A stretch of 40,652 bases of DNA from VAZQ01 sp040510075 (GTDB lineage: Bacteria > Pseudomonadota > Alphaproteobacteria > Rhizobiales > Xanthobacteraceae), in the NCBI GenBank assembly GCA_040510075.1, contig JBEVJT010000196.1, positions 1 to 40,652 on the forward strand, in the 5' to 3' direction. Below, one piece after another: positions 24,665-32,778 of this stretch. The notes beneath the pieces were generated by a model. That model saw nothing but the letters and a program-made list of their open reading frames with translations. It did no database searches and had not been told where the DNA came from. The position numbers were made by a program, and so were the translations under genes. Numbering within the stretch: position 1 is the first letter of the stretch; every line of letters starts with the position of its first letter.

Positions 24665-25147
24665 TTAATCGCGCGCCTCGATGACGAACAGGGTTTGCCC
24701 GAACTCGACGAGGTCGCCGTTATTCGGGCCGATCTGCACGATGCGGCCGGCGCGCTCGGCATAGATCGTGGTGAACAATTTCATGACCTCGATCAGGCAA
24801 AGCGTCTGCCCTTTTTCTACAACGGTGCCGGCTTCCACGAAGGGGGGCGCTTCGGGCGAGGGTGCGCGATAGAACGTTCCTACCATGGGCGCGGTGATTT
24901 CGAACTGGCCGGGCGCGAGCCCGATTTTCTTGGGCGCTGATGCCGGCGGTTGCGGCTGAACCGGAGCTACCGCGCTCGTCGCGGGCGGGCGGGCTGGGGC
25001 AGTCTGCACCCGCGGCGATGGCGCGCCGCTGCTATTGCCTCGGCGCACGTAGAGCTTGATCTCGTCGGTTTCGATGCTGACCTCGTCGCAGTTGCTGTCC
25101 TCGATGAGCTTGAGGATCGCAGCGATGTCGTCATACCGCAGGGTCAT
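24665..25147 (-). CDS. biotin carboxyl carrier protein (BCCP2)
   Basis: This 160-residue AccB-like protein has an N-terminal helix (I-A-A-I-L-K-L-I-E-D), a Pro/Ala linker (about 43-73), and a biotinyl domain with P-M-V-G-T-F-Y-R-A-P-S-P-E-A-P-P-F-V and E-V-M-K-L-F, where Lys123 is the biotin site. The ATG at 25147 is used because it gives the usual AccB start; longer frames to 25273 lack domain homology. It diverges from the carboxyltransferase CT2, whose start is about 188 bp away, and the two probably act together. On the minus strand it leads into the BKACE gene. Confidence 0.92.
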   Translation of the reverse strand: MTLRYDDIAAILKLIEDSNCDEVSIETDEIKLYVRRGNSSGAPSPRVQTAPARPPATSAVAPVQPQPPASAPKKIGLAPGQFEITAPMVGTFYRAPSPEAPPFVEAGTVVEKGQTLCLIEVMKLFTTIYAERAGRIVQIGPNNGDLVEFGQTLFVIEARD

Positions 25148-25208
25148 GCTATCTTTCTTGCGCTTGCGCTCGCGCGGGCAAGCAGCTCTTCGTTCACAAG
25201 AATTGGCT

Positions 25209-25242
25209 TGGAACAAAACATCTTGCAATACGCATTTTGTCC
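25209..25242. promoter_or_regulatory. inverted repeat between divergent BCCP2 and CT2 genes
   Basis: GGAACAAAACAT (25210-25221) faces GCATTTTGTCC (25232-25242), so a GGA(A)CAAAA word is present in both orientations around a 10-base centre. It sits in the 185-bp divergent gap. It could be a regulator site controlling both directions. No good promoter boxes could be assigned with confidence. Confidence 0.35.
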
Positions 25243-25335
25243 TCGGATAGTGCCCGCAGAAGGGAACACCCAATGCGGCCGCAAGACTCGCGCTGAGGGG
25301 CGACCAGCCGCGCGATCGCGTCGGATCGAGCGGTG

Positions 25336-26775
25336 ATGCCCGGGCGAACCATACAACTCATCGATGTAACGCTGCGCGACGCGCACCAGTGCCTTTGGGC
25401 CACGCGCATGACCACGGGGATGATGGCGGAGCTGGCGCCGCGGCTCGACCGCGCCGGCTTCGAGGCCATCGACCTTGTCGGCGGAGCGGTATTCGACGTG
25501 TGCGTGCGCTACCTGCGCGAAGATCCATGGGAGCGCATGCGCATCGTCAGCGGGTGGGTGAAGCGCACGCCGCTCATCGTCATGACGCGCGGACAAAGCC
25601 TCTTCACGTTCGAATTCTTTCCCGACGACATCGTCGAGCTTACCGCCGAGCGGATCTTCGCGAACGGCATTCGCTACCACACGCCCTATGACGCGCTGAA
25701 TGACATGCGCAACATGGAAGCGCCGGTTCGCGCCGCCAAGCGGGTCGGGCTCTATACTGCCGGCGGGGTGGTCTATACCGTCAGCCCCGTCCATACCGAC
25801 GACTACTATGCGCGCAAGACGCGCGAGCTGGCCGCGCTCGGCGTGGACGCCGTCTTTATCAAGGACCCGAGCGGCCTGCTCACGCCTGAGCGCGCGACTA
25901 CGCTGGTGCCGGCCATCAAAGCCGCATGCTGCGCATTACCTCTGCACGTGCATTCGCATTGCCTGAGCGGTCTCGCCCCCTACACGGCGTTGCGCGCCGT
26001 CGAGCTCGGCGCCGAGGTGGTGCACACGGCGACTTCGACGCTGGCCAATGGCGCCTCCCATCCGGCCACCGAGAATTTCGTCGAGAATGCCCGCCGCAAG
26101 GGATTCACGGTGCCGGTCGAGCTTGCGCCGGTCTCCGAAGTCGCCGAGCGGCTGCGCTACATCGCCCAACGCGAGGACAAGCCGACAGGCCAAATCGTAG
26201 AGTACGACGCGTTTCACTATGAGCATCAGATGCCCGGCGGCATGGTGTCGAACCTGAAGTCTCAGCTCGCGACGCTCGGCATCGCCCATCGCCTGCCAGA
26301 GGTCCTCGAGGAAGCAGCGCGCGTGCGTTGCGAGCTCGGTTATCCGATCATCGTAAGCCCCTTCGCCCAATTCGTGATGACACAGGCGGTGCTCAACGTC
26401 ATGGGCGAGGAACGCTACGCCACCGTGCCCGATGAAGTGCGCAAATACGTCCTCGGTTGTTACGGTGAAATCGCCGGTCCCATCGATGCGAACCTGTACG
26501 ACCGAATTACCAACGGGGCCGAGCCGGCGGGGGGCCGCCCGGGCGATCTCCTCGAACCCGGCATTCCGAAGCTGCGGCGTGAGCGCGGGCCGTTTGCCTC
26601 GGATGACGATCTCTTGCTCGCCGCGTTCTATCCGCGTTCAGAGTTCGACGCGCTCAAGGCGGTCGGCCCGATCAAAACCGATTATCCTCTCGCCACTACT
26701 CCGCTGCTCACGCTTCTCAAGGAGGTGACGCGGCGCGGCGACATTCGCAGCTTCCGCTACGCTCAACGCACCTAA
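25336..26775 (+). CDS. biotin-dependent carboxyltransferase subunit (OadA/PycB/5S-like), CT2
   Basis: This 479-residue carboxyltransferase closely resembles CT1. The metal site is intact: D-V-T-L-R-D-A-H-Q (Asp10), F-I-K-D-P-S-G (Lys176) and V-H-S-H-C (His206, His208). The C-terminal region carries Y-E-H-Q-M-P-G-G-M. It has no fused biotin domain and probably uses BCCP2, encoded divergently. One difference from CT1 is H-Q-C-L-W in place of the common Q-Q-S-L-W. The ATG at 25336 is used; a GTG at 25333 would add one residue. The MHS transporter gene follows by 29 bp. Whether it works as a decarboxylase, a transcarboxylase or part of a two-subunit carboxylase cannot be told here. Confidence 0.92.
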   Translation: MPGRTIQLIDVTLRDAHQCLWATRMTTGMMAELAPRLDRAGFEAIDLVGGAVFDVCVRYLREDPWERMRIVSGWVKRTPLIVMTRGQSLFTFEFFPDDIVELTAERIFANGIRYHTPYDALNDMRNMEAPVRAAKRVGLYTAGGVVYTVSPVHTDDYYARKTRELAALGVDAVFIKDPSGLLTPERATTLVPAIKAACCALPLHVHSHCLSGLAPYTALRAVELGAEVVHTATSTLANGASHPATENFVENARRKGFTVPVELAPVSEVAERLRYIAQREDKPTGQIVEYDAFHYEHQMPGGMVSNLKSQLATLGIAHRLPEVLEEAARVRCELGYPIIVSPFAQFVMTQAVLNVMGEERYATVPDEVRKYVLGCYGEIAGPIDANLYDRITNGAEPAGGRPGDLLEPGIPKLRRERGPFASDDDLLLAAFYPRSEFDALKAVGPIKTDYPLATTPLLTLLKEVTRRGDIRSFRYAQRT

Positions 26776-26804
26776 ACCCAACAGCGGGACAGGAGGGGCA
26801 AGAA

Positions 26805-28142
26805 ATGCAAGCGACCATGCAGAGCGGCGGCGAGACCCGTATCTCGCCGGCGAAGGTTGCCTTCGCAAGCGCCATCGGCACCACCATCGAATGGTACGAT
26901 TTTTTTCTGTACGGCGTCGTCACCCCGATCGTGCTGAACAAGCTTTTTTTCCCGCAATTCGATCCGCTCGCCGGGACGCTCTTGGCGTACACAACTTTCT
27001 TCGTTGGATTCCTCTCGCGCCCGATCGGCGGCATCATCTTTGGCCATTACGGCGACCGCATCGGTCGCAAGACCGTGCTGGTGCTCACCTTGCTGATCAT
27101 GGGCATTGCCACGTTCCTGATCGGACTCCTGCCCACCTATGCCAGCGCGGGACTCTGGGCTCCGGTCTTGCTGCTGGTGCTTCGCATTTTCCAAGGCCTC
27201 GGCATTGGCGGCGAGTGGGGCGGGGCGGTGCTGATGGCCGTCGAGCACTCGCCCGAAAGCAGACGCGGTTTCTACGGAAGCTGGCCGCAGATCGGCGTGC
27301 CCGCCGGGCTGCTTTTGGCCTCCGGCATGGTCTATTTCCTGTCGTTCCTGCCGGAGAACGATTTTTTCAACTGGGGCTGGCGCATCGCGTTCCTGATCAG
27401 TGCGGTGCTGGTCCTGATCGGCCTCTATATCCGCCTGAAGATTCTGGAGACTCCGGCATTCACGTTTTTGCAGAAAACGCAGAAAATCGTGCATGTGCCG
27501 TTCATCGAGCTTTGGCGCACCCACGGCTGGAATACGCTTCTGGGGCTTGGCGCGCGCTACATCGAAGGCGTCACGTTCAACATCTTTGGCGTCTTCATCA
27601 TCGCCTATATCACCGGGGCATTGAAGCTCCCCCGGCAAACGGCGCTCGCCGGCGTGATGATCTCCTCTGCCATCATGATCATCATGCTGCCCATTTTCGG
27701 CAATCTTTCAGACCGCATCGGACGGCGGCGCATGTTCGGCTATGCCGGCTTGCTGATCGGCATTCTCTCGTTTCCGGCATTCGCCATGATGGAAACGAAG
27801 GTCCCCGTGCTCATCTGGCTCGCCATCACGATCCCATTCGGGCTCGTGTACCCGGCGGTCTACGGACCCCAGGCAGCTTTGTTCTCCGAGCTGTTCGACA
27901 CCCGCGTGCGATACACGGGGATTTCGTTCGTGTATCAGTTCTCCGGCATTTTTGCGAGCGGGCTCACCCCGATCATTGCCACTTCACTGTTGCCCTACGG
28001 CGGCAACAAGCCGTGGCTGATTTGCGGGTATATCCTGCTTGTCAGCATCATCAGTGCGGTTTCGGTGTTCTCGATGCACGACATGCATAAGCGGGATATC
28101 ACGAGCGACAACATGATGACCGACCTGAAACCGACGGGCTGA
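26805..28142 (+). CDS. MFS transporter, metabolite:H+ symporter (MHS) family
   Basis: This 445-residue permease has 12 predicted membrane helices. Family marks: G-T-T-I-E-W-Y-D-F-F-L-Y-G in helix 1, G-D-R-I-G-R-K after helix 2, and G-L-G-I-G-G-E-W-G-G-A-V-L near residue 130, the MHS signature shared with proline/betaine, alpha-ketoglutarate and shikimate carriers. A strong GACAGGAGGGG site lies before the ATG at 26805. It lies 29 bp after CT2, so both are likely on one transcript. Proton-driven uptake of an organic acid or zwitterion is inferred. Confidence 0.93.
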   Translation: MQATMQSGGETRISPAKVAFASAIGTTIEWYDFFLYGVVTPIVLNKLFFPQFDPLAGTLLAYTTFFVGFLSRPIGGIIFGHYGDRIGRKTVLVLTLLIMGIATFLIGLLPTYASAGLWAPVLLLVLRIFQGLGIGGEWGGAVLMAVEHSPESRRGFYGSWPQIGVPAGLLLASGMVYFLSFLPENDFFNWGWRIAFLISAVLVLIGLYIRLKILETPAFTFLQKTQKIVHVPFIELWRTHGWNTLLGLGARYIEGVTFNIFGVFIIAYITGALKLPRQTALAGVMISSAIMIIMLPIFGNLSDRIGRRRMFGYAGLLIGILSFPAFAMMETKVPVLIWLAITIPFGLVYPAVYGPQAALFSELFDTRVRYTGISFVYQFSGIFASGLTPIIATSLLPYGGNKPWLICGYILLVSIISAVSVFSMHDMHKRDITSDNMMTDLKPTG

Positions 28143-28269
28143 GAGACGTTCCGCCTCTGCGCGCATCGCGGGCCGATCATGGAGCTCAACCTGAAAGGCC
28201 GCGTTGCGAATCGTAGCCAACGGAAGCATACGGCGCTCAGGATTGGGAAACAGCCGCACGCACTCATCC

Positions 28270-28689
28270 CTATGCTCGTGGGGGAAGCGGAAGCTCCACA
28301 AGCTCAATAAGTACGTTGTTCGTCGATTTCGGGTCCAAGAAGGCAATCCGCGAGTTTGCATGACCTAAGCGGGGATGTTCATCGATAAGTTTAATGCCCT
28401 TCGCGCGTAATTCATTGAGTGCGCCGTCGATATCATCCACCTCGAGACAGATATGGAAGAGGCCCTCGCCATGCTCCGCGATCCAGCGCGACGTTTCCGT
28501 ATCGATTCGATCAGACTCAAGTAGCTCGATATATGTTTGACCCACCGGAAACATGGCAAGGCGCGTATCGTACTGTGGCAGAAATTCTTCGTACTCGAGA
28601 TTTAACCCAAGCTTGGATTCAAATAGCTCACGACCTTCTGCCAAAGATTTGACGGCAATCGCGATGTGCTCGATCCGCTTGATTTTCAT
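28270..28689 (-). CDS. VOC-family protein, methylmalonyl-CoA epimerase-like
   Basis: This 139-residue protein has two beta-alpha-beta-beta-beta modules. Metal ligands of methylmalonyl-CoA epimerase appear at the expected places: His8 in I-E-H-I-A-I-A-V, Gln51 or Glu55 in V-G-Q-T-Y-I-E-L-L-E, His79 in L-F-H-I-C-L-E-V-D and Glu129 in V-L-I-E-L. The proton-transfer glutamate (Glu48 of the Propionibacterium enzyme, in an E-H-G or E-Q-G stretch) aligns with Gln39 in L-P-Q-Y-D-T, from an eye alignment. It may epimerise another acyl-CoA or use a different base. It is a single minus-strand gene with about 127 bp to the convergent transporter gene. The neighbouring 238 bp upstream holds no gene that I can support. 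Confidence 0.8.
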   Translation of the reverse strand: MKIKRIEHIAIAVKSLAEGRELFESKLGLNLEYEEFLPQYDTRLAMFPVGQTYIELLESDRIDTETSRWIAEHGEGLFHICLEVDDIDGALNELRAKGIKLIDEHPRLGHANSRIAFLDPKSTNNVLIELVELPLPPRA

Positions 28690-28927
28690 CCGCGTGCTCC
28701 CGTTGTGAACGTACTACTCGGCGCTGCCTCCTTTAAAGAGCAGACTTCCAAACGGCTTGCTGCAGCGGAGATGAGCGCTGACCCACGAAACGTACCGACG
28801 CCCCTATGTAAGCTGCTGGCTACAAGCCAAAAGTAAGGCACTAACACTGCTTTTAGTCAGTACACGCGTCTGCTGTCGCTGCATTTGAAGTCCATCAATC
28901 GACACAAGTTCCAGGCCGGGCGCGCTG

Positions 28928-29677
28928 TTATCCCAGGAACGTGCCGCCGTTGACCTGAACGTTCTGGCCGGTGATGTAGGCCGCGCCCGGACCGCAGAGA
29001 AACCGCACTGTCGCAGCGACATCCTCGGGCAAGCCGCGGCGCCCGACCAGCGTTTGAATTCTTGAGTGGTGCTGGGGTTCGGGCTGGCCCGGCGGCCGGG
29101 GGGTGGCGATGAACCCGGGCGTGACCGTGTTCACCCGAATCTTGTCTGCGGCGAGATCGTGCGCGAGCGCGCGGGTCAATCCGACAAGGCCGGCCTTCGC
29201 CGTCACCACATGCGCCCGGTGCGCCGCCCCCGTATGAGCACTCAGGCCGCCGACGTTCACGATCACCCCCTGCCCTGCCCGCTTCAGATGCGGCAGGCAG
29301 GCCTGGGCGCAATTGAAGGCGCCCTCAAGAATGATGGCGATCACCGAGCGCCAGTCGGCAAGCGTCATGGTTGCGAAAGGCTGCTCCACGCGCACGGCGG
29401 CATTGTTGATGAGAATATCGATGCGGCCGAACCGTTCGGCGGCGGCCTTGACCATGTGCTGCACGGCGTTCGCGTCCGTGACGTCCGCAATAGCCGCAAG
29501 CGCACGCCCGCCGCCTCTTTCCACTTCGCCCGCAACGCGCTCGATCTCCTCGCGGTTGGTGCGCGCGTTCACCACGACCGCCGCACCCGCGTCCGCAAGC
29601 GCAAGAGCGATCGCACGCCCGATATTGCGGCCGGCCCCGGTGATAATGGCAACCCGGCCGTCAAGCTCCTTCGTCAT
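28928..29677 (-). CDS. short-chain dehydrogenase/reductase (SDR)
   Basis: This 249-residue classical SDR has T-G-A-G-R-N-I-G near the N terminus, L-I-N-N-A-A-V-R, and Y-I-T-G-Q-N-V-Q-V-N-G-G-T at the end. The active-site stretch is unusual: instead of Y-x-x-x-K it reads A-H-R-A-H-V-V-T-A-K-A-G, so the lysine is kept but the catalytic tyrosine position appears to be histidine. The catalytic serine region reads N-V-G-G-L-S-A-H. The ATG at 29677 shares one base with the TGA of the PrpD-like gene (T-G-A-T-G). It is the last gene of the minus-strand importer operon. Either the chemistry is altered or my alignment is off by a few residues. Confidence 0.88.
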   Translation of the reverse strand: MTKELDGRVAIITGAGRNIGRAIALALADAGAAVVVNARTNREEIERVAGEVERGGGRALAAIADVTDANAVQHMVKAAAERFGRIDILINNAAVRVEQPFATMTLADWRSVIAIILEGAFNCAQACLPHLKRAGQGVIVNVGGLSAHTGAAHRAHVVTAKAGLVGLTRALAHDLAADKIRVNTVTPGFIATPRPPGQPEPQHHSRIQTLVGRRGLPEDVAATVRFLCGPGAAYITGQNVQVNGGTFLG

Positions 29678-31065
29678 CAGCAAAGATCTCCGCGCAACGG
29701 CTTCAGGTCGAGGATCGGCTCCGCATACAGCCTTCGCAACGCCGCCAACGTCTCCTGCGCGCGCGCGGCCAAGCCGCCGCGACGGGCGTTGAGCAAGAAC
29801 TTCGCTTCGATATCGGCTCGCGTGAGCGGCTCCCGCGCGCCACCGCGGATGTGCGGCTGGCGCTCCTCGACGACGCTCCCGTCGGCGAGCACTGCGCGCA
29901 CGTGGCCGGTGAAATTGTTCGGATAAGGATTTTGCGGATCGATGCGGTATCGCACCTTGGATGCAAGCGCCAAAACCCGAGCGTCGCGGACGGCTGCATC
30001 GCTGAAGTCATCGAGGCCCACATTGCCCCGAACCAGTCCAGCCGCAATGCAGTAAGGCGTTGCGAACTTCGCCGCATAGCCGTTAGGCGGGCGCTGCTTC
30101 GCTGCGAGCGGCTCCCAGAGCCGGTGCACCGTGCCTTCCGCGACTTCGCAGACGAGTTCTGTCATGTCCTCGGCTTTGATGCCGAGCTGGGCGAGGCGCC
30201 GCGCGCAGTCAATATAGGGATGGATCATGGTGCCGCAGGGATAAAGCTTGAATGCGAGCGTGTCCGTCACCCAGCGCGAGCCGACATCGCCGATGAGCGC
30301 ACCGTAATCGCCCTTGCTGGAATGCGCGAACGCGTAAAAGAGGCCATGCGTGCCTTCGAGCACGGTGCGCGGTCCGACAAAGCCCGCCCGGCCGAGGAGG
30401 ACAGCGCGCAATCCGGATTGTGCGGCCCAGCCCGCATGCATGCGCTTGGTCCACGCGCCTTCCGCAAGATATTCGATGATCCCGCCTGCCATGGATCCAA
30501 CGACACCCATCGCATTGACGAGCTGCGCGGAAGAAAGTTTCAGCGCTGCCCCGGCTGCTGCGGCGGCTGCAACGGCGCCGAAAACTGCCGTCGGATGGAA
30601 GCCCGCCTTGTGCACGGCCCGCGGCGAGACGAGGCTCAGCCGGCACATGGTCTCAACGCCGACGGCAATTCCGCGCAGCGCCGCATGCCCGCTTGCGTCG
30701 TAGCGCTCGCAGGCAGCGAGCACCGCCGGAACGATAACGGCGCCCGCATGCACCGGGCCGCCTTCGAACGTGTCGTCGAAATCTTCCCCATGCGTCGCGG
30801 TGCCGTTGATAAAAGCAGCCCCGGCGGCGCTGCGGAGCACCGCGCGGCCGAGGACGGTGCAAGGTCCGTCCTCGTCCCAGGCTGCGAGCGCCGCGTTGAC
30901 GTAATGCTCCTGACGGACGGCAAGGCAGAGCCCCACCACATCGACGAGCAAATCCTCGCACACGCGACGCGTTGCTGATGGAAGTTGCGTGACATCGAGC
31001 GTGGCAATCCTCTCGGCAAGAAATTCGGTGACGGATTTGTCGGGCAGACGCACAGAATCAGGCAT
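29677..31065 (-). CDS. MmgE/PrpD family protein
   Basis: This 462-residue member of the 2-methylcitrate dehydratase-like family has the all-helical N-terminal domain with G-T-A-T-H-G-E-D-F-D-D-T-F (about residues 80-92) and the mid-region H-K-A-G-F-H-P-T-A-V-F-G-A-V-A-A-A. The second is the family's best-known segment. Family members include methylcitrate dehydratase, cis-aconitate decarboxylase and iminodisuccinate epimerase, so the reaction is open: dehydration, decarboxylation or epimerisation of a small polycarboxylate. The ATG at 31065 overlaps the permease stop by 8 bp. Its position after a dedicated importer suggests it processes the imported compound. Confidence 0.9.
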   Translation of the reverse strand: MPDSVRLPDKSVTEFLAERIATLDVTQLPSATRRVCEDLLVDVVGLCLAVRQEHYVNAALAAWDEDGPCTVLGRAVLRSAAGAAFINGTATHGEDFDDTFEGGPVHAGAVIVPAVLAACERYDASGHAALRGIAVGVETMCRLSLVSPRAVHKAGFHPTAVFGAVAAAAAAGAALKLSSAQLVNAMGVVGSMAGGIIEYLAEGAWTKRMHAGWAAQSGLRAVLLGRAGFVGPRTVLEGTHGLFYAFAHSSKGDYGALIGDVGSRWVTDTLAFKLYPCGTMIHPYIDCARRLAQLGIKAEDMTELVCEVAEGTVHRLWEPLAAKQRPPNGYAAKFATPYCIAAGLVRGNVGLDDFSDAAVRDARVLALASKVRYRIDPQNPYPNNFTGHVRAVLADGSVVEERQPHIRGGAREPLTRADIEAKFLLNARRGGLAARAQETLAALRRLYAEPILDLKPLRGDLC

Positions 31066-32776
31066 TGCGCAGCCGCGCTTCGCCAAAGCCGGGGATGCGG
31101 TTCACCGCAACAACGACGGCGAAGGTGATCGCGAGCATCATCAGGCCGAGCACGGCAATGGCGCCGAGATCGCCGGATTCATTGAGATCGAAGATGAGCA
31201 CCGAGAGCACCTTGGTTTCGGAGGTGAACAGCATCATGGCGGCAGAGAGCTCCCGCATCACGCCCACGAATATGAAGCACCAGGTCGCGAGCACGCTGGT
31301 GCGCAGGAGCGGCGCAGTGATCACCATGAGCGTGCGCAGGCGCGAGGAGCCGAGGATGCGGCTCGCATCTTCAAGATCGGTGTGGATCGAGTGAAACGCC
31401 GACTGCAGTTGCTGGTAAGCCGCCGGGAGCGCAATCGTCACAAAGGCGAAAAGCAGAATCCACAAGGTGCCATAGAGCACGAAAGGCGGGCGCGCGTAGG
31501 TGAGGAAAAGTCCGACGCCGAGCACGATACCGGGAATCGCGACCGGCGCGGTGGCAAAGAACGCCAGCGTGCGGTAACCGGCGATCGCTTTCCTGGTCGT
31601 CAGATAGGCAATGATGAGCGCGAGCAGCGTGCCGATGGTGGCGGAGGCAATCCCCAGGATGAACGTGTTCTTCACGACGAATGCAGTCTGCGACAACTCG
31701 AAAAACACGAAATAGATGTTGTGCAGCGTGAACGTATCGAACCAGATGAAAGAAGTGGCAACACGCGAAAACGCGGCGTTGAGCAGCGCCGCATAAGGCA
31801 GGAATACCGGGCAAAGCATGACGGCCAACACGAAGCCGAGCGCCACTCCTCGCATCCTGCCGAGCCTGACCAGCCTTGGATCGCCCTGCTTGCCTCCGAC
31901 CACGGAATAGCTGCGGCGGCGCAGGATCAAATGTTCGGCGCGCAGCAGCAGAATGGTGAGGGCGAGGAGCGGCACGGAGGCCGCCGCCGCTAGCTCGAAC
32001 TTCGGCGGAAAGCCCATGAGGCTCCAGATCTTGGTGGCCATGGTGTGAAAGCCTGCCGGGATGGCGAGGATCGCAGGCGAGCCGAACAACGTCAGGGCCT
32101 GGAGGAAAGCGACGAGGAGTCCCGCAAGCAGCGCCGGCAAGGCGAGCGGGACGGTGATGCGGCGCGCCGTGGTAAAGGCGCGGCCGCCCAGAATCGCGGA
32201 GGCATCTTCGAGATCGCCGGGAATGCGGTCGAGCGCATTGGCGACAAGGACAAAGACATAAGGGAACGTGTAGCAGGAGATCACAAAAATCAGTCCGGTG
32301 AGCGAATAGATGTTGAACAGGTGCTCGTACTGGTCGGCACCGGTCACCGCTCGATAGATCTTGTTCAAGAGCCCGCTGTTCGGCGCAGCGAGGAGCTCAT
32401 AGGCAATCGCGCCCAGGAAAGGCGGCGTCACGAAGGAAGCCGTTACCAGCGCACGTACCGTGCGCCGCAGCGGCATGTCGGTGCGCGAAACCAGCCACGC
32501 CATGGGCGCAGCAAAGACACCGCAGACGAGGCCGGAAATCGATGCGATGAGAAGCGTGATCAACAGCGGCTCGAGAAAAACCGGCTCGGTCAGGAGTGTG
32601 GCGAAATTGCCGAGCGTGAAGCGGCCGCTGCTGTCGACGAGGCTGTAATACAACAGCCAGAACATCGGCAGCACGATCAGCATGCACAACACCGCCGCGA
32701 ACAGGAGCAGAATCGGCCAGGACAGATCGATGCGGTGCGAGGGTGGTGCAGCGGCGGCGGGAAAGGCGATGCTCAT
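31058..32776 (-). CDS. fused ABC permease, iron(III)/2-aminoethylphosphonate (FbpB/PhnV) type
   Basis: This 572-residue permease is made of two homologous halves, about 12 membrane segments in all. Each half ends in an ATPase-contact loop: E-D-A-S-A-I-L-G-G-R-A-F-T-T-A in the first and E-D-A-S-R-I-L-G-S-S-R-L-R-T-L in the second. The ATG at 32776 lies 2 bp after the stop of the binding-protein gene; earlier in-frame codons overlap that gene. One fused permease with one ATPase is the usual FbpABC-like arrangement. With two binding proteins encoded upstream, they may share this channel. Confidence 0.92.
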   Translation of the reverse strand: MSIAFPAAAAPPSHRIDLSWPILLLFAAVLCMLIVLPMFWLLYYSLVDSSGRFTLGNFATLLTEPVFLEPLLITLLIASISGLVCGVFAAPMAWLVSRTDMPLRRTVRALVTASFVTPPFLGAIAYELLAAPNSGLLNKIYRAVTGADQYEHLFNIYSLTGLIFVISCYTFPYVFVLVANALDRIPGDLEDASAILGGRAFTTARRITVPLALPALLAGLLVAFLQALTLFGSPAILAIPAGFHTMATKIWSLMGFPPKFELAAAASVPLLALTILLLRAEHLILRRRSYSVVGGKQGDPRLVRLGRMRGVALGFVLAVMLCPVFLPYAALLNAAFSRVATSFIWFDTFTLHNIYFVFFELSQTAFVVKNTFILGIASATIGTLLALIIAYLTTRKAIAGYRTLAFFATAPVAIPGIVLGVGLFLTYARPPFVLYGTLWILLFAFVTIALPAAYQQLQSAFHSIHTDLEDASRILGSSRLRTLMVITAPLLRTSVLATWCFIFVGVMRELSAAMMLFTSETKVLSVLIFDLNESGDLGAIAVLGLMMLAITFAVVVAVNRIPGFGEARLRNA

Positions 32777-32778
32777 GT

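Noticed and set aside
26891..28090. 399-residue plus-strand frame inside the MHS transporter
   Set aside because: It is a frame-shifted reading of the transporter, rich in His and Arg, with no family motif.
28690..28927. Possible small gene or RNA between the VOC and SDR genes
   Set aside because: Only short shadow frames without ribosome sites were seen, and no stable hairpin with a T-run or recognised RNA pattern.
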